Assembly (NCBI GenBank): GCA_902806095.1
Contig: CADCVF010000077.1
Coordinates: forward strand, 1-60,337
Source: an uncultured Rubrobacteraceae bacterium
Lineage (GTDB): Bacteria > Actinomycetota > Rubrobacteria > Rubrobacterales > Rubrobacteraceae
Length of the DNA stretch: 60,337 nt
Direction of reading: 5' to 3'
Shown: piece by piece, positions 54,656 to 60,337 of the stretch
How positions within the stretch are numbered: position 1 is the first letter of the stretch
How the letters are laid out: each line of letters opens with the position of its first letter
The notes under the pieces: model-generated
Databases searched by the model: none
The model's input: only the letters and a program-made list of their open reading frames with translations
What the model was told of the DNA's origin: nothing
Program-made: the position numbers and the translations under genes

Positions 54656-54978
54656 TGTCACGGATTCGATCGCTGACGCTGCCACGCTCAGGCGTGTGAA
54701 TCTCATCACCACCATCCTAAGCAGGTGACCCTCAAGCTGGCGAACATGCTCACGACGGACTCCTTGGGCCGGAACATAGATATGTGCCCTGACGGCAATG
54801 CATCTCGCTCGGACCCTTCTACGCGAGACGCCGGGCGGCCTCCTTCTCGGAGAGCCCCGCTCGGCAGGCCCCGAGGTGCCCGAGAAGGAGACCCGGCCTC
54901 TCTCCGGGGTCAAGGACCGCATCCTTAGGGGTTTTGGGACCTCCGTCCAAACTCCTGTGCTCTTCGGAGGTGAGGACC
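54656..54978. other. Gene-poor stretch
   Basis: Nothing recognisable was found between attachment-site copy 9 and the acetyltransferase gene. Confidence 0.4.
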
Positions 54979-55602
54979 TCAGTCCGTATGACAGCTGTCA
55001 GCGGCCCCCAGATCAGACGTGTCTTGCGGGGGTGAGAGGTCAATCTCGATGTAGTCGGTGCCATCCTCGTAGCGCGACCTCTCAGGCAGTCCGAGGTCCC
55101 TGAGCAAGTGAAGCATCCCGCGGTTCTGGGGGAGGACGAACGCCGTGAAGGTTCTGACGTCTCTCTTCAGGGCAGCCTCTACCAGGCGCCGGGTCAGAGC
55201 CAGCCCGAGCCCCCTCCCCTGCCACCTGTCCTCCACCTCCGCCGCGTATTCTGCCCGCTCGGTCGTCCCCTCGCGGTCGAAGCTCCCCACACCGATGATC
55301 TCTTCGGGGCGCTCAGGATCGACAGCGACCAGAGCAAAGCGGTTTATCTTATCGAGATTCGTGAAGTAACCTGCTTCCCTGTCGCTTAGCTCCGGCTTGG
55401 CGGCGAAGAAGCGCAGGTAGATCGAACGCTCGCTCAGGCGGTGGTGGAAGCGCTGGAGGGCCGAGGCGTTGTCTGGCGCTATGGCATGGTACGCGACGCT
55501 CGTACCATCGAGCAGCTCGACGCTATCCGAGGCCTCCTCAGCGGTCGGAGCGCTAGTCCCATCGACCATGAGCCCTTCTGTGGCCGGCTGCTTCATTCCC
55601 AA
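54979..55602 (-). CDS. GNAT-family N-acetyltransferase
   Basis: The 207-residue protein has the acetyl-CoA pyrophosphate loop VEDRWQGRGLGLALTRRLVEAA (RxxGxG/A type), preceded by the central strand EIIGVGSFDREG. The N-terminal segment HHRLSERSIYLRFFAAKPELSDREA is typical of the GNAT domain found at the end of acyl-CoA synthetase-like protein acetyltransferases. It probably acetylates a protein or small amine; the substrate is unknown. It ends in a stop at 54979, and no partner gene is adjacent. Confidence 0.85.
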   Translation of the reverse strand: MGMKQPATEGLMVDGTSAPTAEEASDSVELLDGTSVAYHAIAPDNASALQRFHHRLSERSIYLRFFAAKPELSDREAGYFTNLDKINRFALVAVDPERPEEIIGVGSFDREGTTERAEYAAEVEDRWQGRGLGLALTRRLVEAALKRDVRTFTAFVLPQNRGMLHLLRDLGLPERSRYEDGTDYIEIDLSPPQDTSDLGAADSCHTD

Positions 55603-55712
55603 ACCCCCAAACTCGCGAAGTCCTCTGCAATACAGAATTTGCCACCCTTTACCCTGAATCAGCGAATTGTCTCATAATTCTGTTGCGCCTGGAACAATAG
55701 TAGTTCCGCGCC

Positions 55713-56034
55713 TCAGCGGCGCGAGTTGGCACCCTGGGCGTGATGCAGTTGATGGCCTGCAATCAGGGCGAGCATCTTGATGAGGCCCGCCTTCCTCAGG
55801 CTCCAAGTGTCCTCTTCTATCACGCGCGAACCCACCGCAACCCTGAAGCCACCGAGCAGCCAGCCGGTCAGCACCTCCTGCGGCAGAAAGGTCGCCGCAA
55901 GAAACGCGAAGGGGGAAACAGCCGGATTGGATGCCGGTCACCGCGAAGACGACCGCAATGTTACCCTCGAACCTGCGCACAAGTCCCTCGGTCCGGACGG
56001 CGGATCCGTCCGCTTTACTGCGCAGGGCGCTCAT
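55713..56034 (-). pseudogene. Small membrane-associated protein, frameshifted in a C5 run
   Basis: The N-terminal frame (MSALRSKADGSAVRTEGLVRR ... AVVFAVTGIQSG) joins FAFLAATFLPQEVLTGWLLGG and GSRVIEEDTWSLRKAGLIKM in another frame if one base is removed from a run of five near 55909-55914. The reconstructed ~106-residue protein has at least one hydrophobic segment and no known family. The frameshift may be an error. Confidence 0.5.
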
Positions 56035-56142
56035 AGCTCTGCCACCTCTCTCCGCACCTCTATGGCTGAGATCCCGCCGCGACGAGACCGACCCCCTTTC
56101 TTCGCTTCGGGTCCCTGCCGCATTGGTGTAACTGGACTTTCC

Positions 56143-57155
56143 TTATGCCGCCGTTCCACCCGGCAGTTCCCCGGACGAGATGGACTCGGCACTCGCCTCG
56201 GCGAGCCGCTCATCGACGATGAGGACGAGCTTGCCGCGCACGCGACGGCTCTCGCTGTAGCGGTGCGCCGCAGCAGCGTCGGAGAGCGGGTAGCTCCAGT
56301 CGATAACTGGCCTCACCTTTCCAGCGGAGATCCATGACCCTACGGCCTCGAGGTCGGCGCCGCTCGGCTGCACGAGAACTCCTTCCAGACTTATGCGACC
56401 GATGGCGCGTGCCAGCCGTGTGACCACGGCGTTTTCGAACAGGGGGTTGACCGTGACGATCTTGCCCCCGGACGCAAGGCTCGACGCCAGCGCAACAACG
56501 GAAGGGTGTTGAGCGCGCTGATCACGACGTCGTAGCATGACCCTTCCGCGGTTATGTCGCCGCGGGTGCAGTCGATGACCTCGTCGGCCCCGAGGCCGCG
56601 CACAAGTTCGACGTTGCGCCCGCTGCACGTCGCAGTGACCCGCGCTCCCATGGCCTTGAAGATCTGGACCGCGAATGATCCCACGCCGCCCGAGGCGCCG
56701 TTGATCAGCACGTGATCTCCCGCCATAAGCTCCGCCTTGTCCCGCAGCGCCTGCAAGGCTGTCAGCGCAGCTAAGCGCACGGCCGCGACCTTCCCGAGCG
56801 AGAGCCCCGACGGCACCCTGGCGGCACTGTCTGCGGCCACAGTGATGTACTCGGCGTATGCGCCGCCGGTGGTGGTGGGCGTCATCACGTAGACCGCCTC
56901 CCCGGACACGAAATTCGTCACCCCCTCACCAGTCTCCTCCACGACGCCGGCCACGTCGGAGCCGGACACGAAAGGCAGCTCGAGCCGCACGAAGGGGCGC
57001 AACCTGCCGCCTCGCAAAGCAGCCCAGTCGGCCGGGTTCACCCCGGCGGCGGAGACCCTTATGAGGAGTTCCCCCGGCCCGGCTCGGGCAGAGGGACCTC
57101 GAGTGCCTCGAGCACCTCCGGTGGCCCGTAGCGGCGAAAGCCAAATGCCCGCATG
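56143..57155 (-). pseudogene. Quinone oxidoreductase/zinc-independent MDR protein, two frameshifts
   Basis: The N-terminal MRAFGFRRYGPPEVLEALEV is in one frame, and GELLIRVSAAGVNPADW up to HVLINGASGGVGSFAVQIFK (the NADPH-binding GxxGxxG) is in a second. VVALASSLASGGKIVTVNPL to the end is in a third. This is a full-length MDR/quinone oxidoreductase of about 335 residues with shifts near 57078 (G run) and 56500. Two simple indels are enough to restore it, so sequencing error is possible; if real, the gene is dead. Confidence 0.75.
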
Positions 57156-57256
57156 GTCTGCCTCTCGTGTTGCTCCTGGCACATCTATCGTCATGGATCA
57201 AACCTCCTCTTTCGGGTGGACACGTTGGGGTTCGTCACTACACATGCCGCACGCCT

Positions 57257-58075
57257 TCAGGCCGTCCCGGGTCGCGCAGATCGGCGCGCGTCTCCACCTG
57301 CGCGTCCGCCACGCAGCGCGCCGAACAAGACAATCGCTACCAAGGCGGCAGCGAGCAGCGCCGCGCCGGTCGTAACGAGCGAGTAGGCGTACTGGTTGAC
57401 GAGGATCCCTGTGAGCGCCCACAGCACGGTAGCACCGTAGGTCAGGTAACCTTGCACGGGTCCCGTCCTGCCAAGCAGGATCACGGCGCAGGTCAAGAGC
57501 GCCCCGACGAGCAGAAGAACGGTGCCAAGAGCCGCCTCGCCGACGCCTCCGGGTGCCACCAGTTCCCGACGTACGGCCTCGGCGGTGAGGCTTACGGCGT
57601 TGGCCGCCGTTATCCACCCGAGGAACGGCCCGATCGGCAGCGCGACCAGCCAACGCTCGCCTATGCCAAGGTCATGCTCGCGCGCGTACCAGGAGAGGCG
57701 GAGGTAGGCGAGTAAGAGGAAGATGAAGATGGAGATGAGCATCAGCTGAGCGAGGCCGAACTGCCTCAAGGGAACGAAGACCGACCACAGGCCCGTGCAG
57801 AAGAACGCTGCCGCGGTGAAGGGCCCTACGCGCCTCAGAAGCGGATTGTCGCGGTTGGAGGGTAGGGCCTGGTAGACGGCGTAGGCCAGCGACAAAGTGA
57901 AGATAAGAACCCAGATCGTGAACGCGTATAGCGCAGGTTCGACCAGCGAACGCGGCCCTTCATCGACTACGCCCTGGATCGTGGCGCTCGCGGCCGCCGT
58001 CATCCCAAACTGGAACAGCGCCCCTACGAGGTTCGCCGCCTGTCGCGCCACGTCCCACCTGAATTCGCTACCCAT
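57257..58075 (-). CDS. TspO/MBR-like membrane protein, paralogue 2
   Basis: The 272-residue protein has about nine hydrophobic segments and shares FTIWVLIFTLSLAYAVYQAL and PSNRDNPLLRRVGPFTAAAF with its neighbour. The GPVQGYLTYGATVLWALTGIL segment is near the end. I place it with the tryptophan-rich sensory protein-like (TspO/MBR) group, although it is longer than the ~160-residue TspO proteins. It lies 86 bp after the paralogue on the same strand and probably in one transcript. Function unknown: TspO proteins bind porphyrins or other lipophilic ligands. Confidence 0.6.
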   Translation of the reverse strand: MGSEFRWDVARQAANLVGALFQFGMTAAASATIQGVVDEGPRSLVEPALYAFTIWVLIFTLSLAYAVYQALPSNRDNPLLRRVGPFTAAAFFCTGLWSVFVPLRQFGLAQLMLISIFIFLLLAYLRLSWYAREHDLGIGERWLVALPIGPFLGWITAANAVSLTAEAVRRELVAPGGVGEAALGTVLLLVGALLTCAVILLGRTGPVQGYLTYGATVLWALTGILVNQYAYSLVTTGAALLAAALVAIVLFGALRGGRAGGDARRSARPGTA

Positions 58076-58161
58076 GATCTACCTCCTCGATATTCTCGCT
58101 CTTACCACACGCTCGCCATTCCACCCGGAAGGGGTTTTCGTGCACGGATGCGTCGAACACC

Positions 58162-58968
58162 TCAGGCCACCCTCGGGCTCGAGGGCTGACCGGCACCCCC
58201 GCGCACGCCCGACCGGCGCAGCGCGATGAAGAGGATAGCCACGACCAGCAGAGCACAGACGATGGAGGTGAAGGAGGGGATCAAGGAGTTCTGGTACTGA
58301 TTGGCGACCACCCCGCCGAGCGCCCACAGCACCGCACCCCCGTACGCCAGGTAGCCCTGCACGGGGCCGTTCCTCCCAGCCAGTATCACGGCGCAGGCGA
58401 CCGCGCCGCCGACGATCAGCATGAGCGCCCCGAAGATGGCCTCCCCGATGCCGCCGCTCAACACACCCGTGGCCACGAGGACCGTGACCAAGCCGATGAA
58501 GAACGCGGCCGTGACCCAGCCGGCTAGTAGCCCGAAGGCCGGCGCGACGAGCCACCGGTCGAAGCGGCTGCCCGAGCCGGCCCCACGCTGTAGCAGGACG
58601 AAAGCGACGACGGCGCCAGTAGAGATCCCCACGAATACTATCTGGGAGAGCACGAACTCACGCGCGGGGAACACTATCTCCCAGATCCCGTTCGAGAAGT
58701 AAGCCAGAGCGGAGAACCACCCGATTTTCCGCAGGAGCTGGCTCTCCCGGTTGGACGGTAACGCTTGATACACCGCGTAGATCAGGGCCAAAAGGAAGAT
58801 GGGGGTCCAGATGACGAACGCGTAGTCAGTCGGTACGACGAGTGTCGGGTTCTCCCCGGACACCCGTCCCACCGCCGGCCCCGTGAAGATCGGGACCGCG
58901 ATCTGGAAGATTGCCCCTAATATGACAGCGACCTGCCTTGCAATGTCTACCCGCGCACCCTTGTTCAT
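58162..58968 (-). CDS. TspO/MBR-like membrane protein, paralogue 1
   Basis: The 268-residue protein resembles the next gene throughout (FVIWTPIFLLALIYAVYQAL, PSNRESQLLRKIGWFSALAY, GPVQGYLAYGGAVLWALGGV), so the two arose by tandem duplication. It has about nine membrane segments and is Trp-containing at helix ends. The start at 58968 has GAGGAGG-like sequence upstream. A near-perfect copy of the TetR operator lies 89 bp before the start, making control by the neighbouring TetR likely. Confidence 0.62.
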   Translation of the reverse strand: MNKGARVDIARQVAVILGAIFQIAVPIFTGPAVGRVSGENPTLVVPTDYAFVIWTPIFLLALIYAVYQALPSNRESQLLRKIGWFSALAYFSNGIWEIVFPAREFVLSQIVFVGISTGAVVAFVLLQRGAGSGSRFDRWLVAPAFGLLAGWVTAAFFIGLVTVLVATGVLSGGIGEAIFGALMLIVGGAVACAVILAGRNGPVQGYLAYGGAVLWALGGVVANQYQNSLIPSFTSIVCALLVVAILFIALRRSGVRGGAGQPSSPRVA

Positions 58969-59056
58969 GCTCGACCTCCTCCTAACTCCTTCGTTGTCTT
59001 CGCAGCATCTCAGCCTAGCTCACCAAACTTCACTATACCCTTCAGTTATTTGACAT

Positions 59057-59074
59057 ACCTACCGATAAGTAAGT
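59057..59074. promoter_or_regulatory. TetR operator copy upstream of the TspO-like genes
   Basis: ACCTACCGATAAGTAAGT matches the 18-bp site at 59761 in 16 of 18 bases. Its position about 90 bp before the first TspO-like gene fits promoter overlap. Confidence 0.7.
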
Positions 59075-59101
59075 AGCAGCCTAAAAAAAGAGAACCTCTT
59101 C

Positions 59102-59743
59102 TCACGGCAGCACTCCGTTGAGGAACAGGTCTACGGTACGGTCCGCCATTCCCTCGGCTGTTCTGGTGGCCTCCGGTAGGCTTGGTCCGGCTGGTATGTT
59201 GTTGACTTGGAGCATACCGGAGAGGAGGCTAAGGAAGGCCCAGGTCAAGAGCTCGGGGCTGTTCTCGGAGAACTCGCCTGACTCGACCGCCGACGAGATG
59301 GCTCGGTGTATCGGCCCGTAGAGCGAACCGAAGAACCCTTCCGCGAGCTTGACCTGGTGCTGCTCGCTGACGAACCTGGTGAGATCGCGAAGCTCATCCA
59401 TGGGGTGATCGTGGTTGCTCTCGCTCATAAGCCAGCGAGCTACCGCACGCAGCTTGGCCGCCCCAGAGTCGTGGTCGGCGATTGCACGCTCGAGGCCCTC
59501 GCGGTGGTGCTCAAGTGCGCGGTGGGCAATCGCGAGGAAAAGCTGCTCTTTGCCCTGAGGGAAGTGATAATACAGAGCGGGCTTGCTGACGCCGACCTCC
59601 TTGGCGACTTCCTCCAGCGAAACTCCCAGGTACCCGCCTCCACCCAGGTGCGTCTCAGCTACGTCCATGATCCGCTCCCGAGTCTCAAAGCCCGCTGATC
59701 GCTTGCGTCCATTCGAAGCTGCGCTCTTGCGTTTACTACTCAC
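59102..59743 (-). CDS. TetR-family transcriptional regulator
   Basis: The 213-residue protein has the TetR HTH at residues 20-70 (TRERIMDVAETHLG ... SLEEVAKEVGVSKPALYYHFPQGKEQLFL) and a ligand-binding C-terminal domain. The start at 59743 is favoured because the operator lies just upstream (59761-59778). Matching palindromes in front of it and of the divergently placed TspO-like operon show it most likely represses both. The ligand is unknown; a lipophilic compound is plausible from the neighbouring membrane proteins. Confidence 0.88.
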   Translation of the reverse strand: MSSKRKSAASNGRKRSAGFETRERIMDVAETHLGGGGYLGVSLEEVAKEVGVSKPALYYHFPQGKEQLFLAIAHRALEHHREGLERAIADHDSGAAKLRAVARWLMSESNHDHPMDELRDLTRFVSEQHQVKLAEGFFGSLYGPIHRAISSAVESGEFSENSPELLTWAFLSLLSGMLQVNNIPAGPSLPEATRTAEGMADRTVDLFLNGVLP

Positions 59744-59760
59744 GACCGCTATATCATATT

Positions 59761-59778
59761 ACTTACCGATAGGTAAGT
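59761..59778. promoter_or_regulatory. TetR operator in front of the tetR-like gene
   Basis: The palindrome ACTTACC-GATA-GGTAAGT has perfect 7-bp arms and lies 17 bp upstream of the regulator start. This is the classical autorepression layout. Confidence 0.75.
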
Positions 59779-59857
59779 CAAATTCCAGTGGGTGCTGCCC
59801 TTCCTTTCGGCTCATCGGGCATCGTGGAAATGATGAGCGGAAGGCTACGAAAACAAA

Positions 59858-60020
59858 GAACCGACGAGCGGACTAGAATCGCTTACCCCTGCTCATTACG
59901 AGTGATCGGTCGGGCGTTGCAGCGGTGTGCAGGGGGTTGCAGAATCCGCATATCTAGGCGGGTTTCTGTGCTCCGTATTGCACCATATTGCATTCTCGGT
60001 GGTATCAGATTGGTATCAGG
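59858..60020 (-). repeat. tRNA-Thr 3'-half attachment-site copy 10 with class B arms
   Basis: Core 59858-59902 has point changes (ACTAGAATC for ACTCGAACC) but keeps the CTCGTAATGAGCAG end, which folds as a tRNA anticodon loop and stem. The class B flank ends with TGGTATCAGAT/TGGTATCAGG at 60000-60020. Confidence 0.62.
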
Positions 60021-60100
60021 AGGTGATGGATTATCACCCTTCCAACACACCTGAGTAGTCGAATCTAGCAGAGACACCAGGACAGACGCCAACGTCAAGA

Positions 60101-60151
60101 TATCCTCCCGGTTCGGAAAAGGCTTCGGGTAGCCTTCTGAGCGGGAGGATA
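60101..60151. repeat. Long inverted repeat, possible hairpin
   Basis: Outer 10-bp arms TATCCTCCCG/CGGGAGGATA enclose a second stem AAGGCT/AGCCTT (60119-60124 and 60131-60136) with a TCGGGT loop. It could be an RNA hairpin or terminator-like element between the attachment site and the partial gene at the right edge. There is no T-tract, so a simple Rho-independent terminator is not supported. Confidence 0.45.
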
Positions 60152-60210
60152 CTGTTTACCGGTATATAGGGACAACCTAGATTGGCCAACATACCGACAC
60201 GGATACCTTA

Positions 60211-60337
60211 TTACTGCAAGGCAAACAACAGGACAGCACCTACTAGCGCAATAAGGAGCAACGCTATCAACAGTCCCACCGCAGCGGGAATCAGAACCAC
60301 CAGCGCAGCCTTGCCGGTCGTCGTCTCGTGAACTTCC
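60211..60337 (-). CDS. Small membrane protein, cut by the window edge
   Basis: The end of a frame that runs off the right side reads EVHETTTGKAALVVLIPAAV and GLLIALLLIALVGAVLLFAL, then Gln and TAA. It has one or two membrane helices. The family is unknown and the start lies outside the window. Confidence 0.5.
   Translation of the reverse strand, partial: EVHETTTGKAALVVLIPAAVGLLIALLLIALVGAVLLFALQ

Noticed and set aside
18181-59902. Whole tRNA genes at the repeated cores
   Set aside because: Only the anticodon-loop to 3' end is present in each copy; no D-arm or 5' acceptor strand was found on the expected side.
18181-60020. CRISPR array from the repeated cores
   Set aside because: Spacing is kilobases, flanks are related rather than unique spacers, and no cas gene is present.

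Overview
The window is GC-rich DNA of actinobacterial character. The gene families point to a Rubrobacter-like bacterium (Actinomycetota, Rubrobacteria): expanded XRE-STAND-TPR regulators, F420/luciferase-type oxidoreductases, a CGNR regulator, a signal-peptide calcium-binding repeat protein and a Uma2 relic. The genus is inferred from family content; there is no rRNA and no complete tRNA to confirm it.

Layout. 0-8 kb: a broken STAND regulator at the left edge abuts a broken epimerase. It is followed on the minus strand by a flavin monooxygenase, an NmrA-type reductase, and a translationally coupled set of a serine hydrolase and membrane proteins. 8-18 kb: an intact XRE-STAND-TPR regulator, an arginase-family enzyme, relics (sensor-like membrane protein, F420 nitroreductase, HsdR, Uma2, IS630), a YgjP metallopeptidase, a VapBC pair, a multi-pass membrane protein and a glutaminase. 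18-38 kb: an accessory zone with many insertions. It holds small toxin/antitoxin-like genes, a second STAND regulator (21.3 kb), a metallophosphoesterase, an MFS/CGNR pair, IS5-, IS3- and IS982-type relics, an integrase relic, a second PIN toxin module, a CcbP-type calcium-binding protein and many gene fragments. 38-52 kb: a SABATH-type methyltransferase, a CoA-transferase, a second serine hydrolase, an NmrA/membrane-protein cluster, a third XRE-STAND regulator and a cyclase-STAND-TPR protein. 52-60 kb: an IS256 tail, an F420-type oxidoreductase, a GNAT acetyltransferase, a frameshifted quinone oxidoreductase, two TspO-like membrane proteins and a TetR regulator with matching operators in front of itself and its neighbours.

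Two themes run through the window. First, the 3' half of a threonine-tRNA-like sequence (anticodon loop to discriminator base) occurs at least nine times. It is usually next to paired ~11-bp direct repeats of three sequence classes. I read these as attachment sites with integrase arm sites left by serial integration and excision; an integrase N-terminal relic at 34 kb fits this. Second, decay is widespread: nonsense codons, single-base frameshifts (several in runs of five G or C, so some may be sequencing errors), and deletions that fuse unrelated gene halves.

Working links. The STAND proteins share one ATPase/TPR chassis and one C-terminal motif, but carry either an XRE DNA-binding domain or a class III cyclase domain at the N terminus. 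They probably sense a ligand and control nearby redox or membrane operons, though no target is proven. The TetR/TspO-like pair is the best-supported regulatory circuit here.
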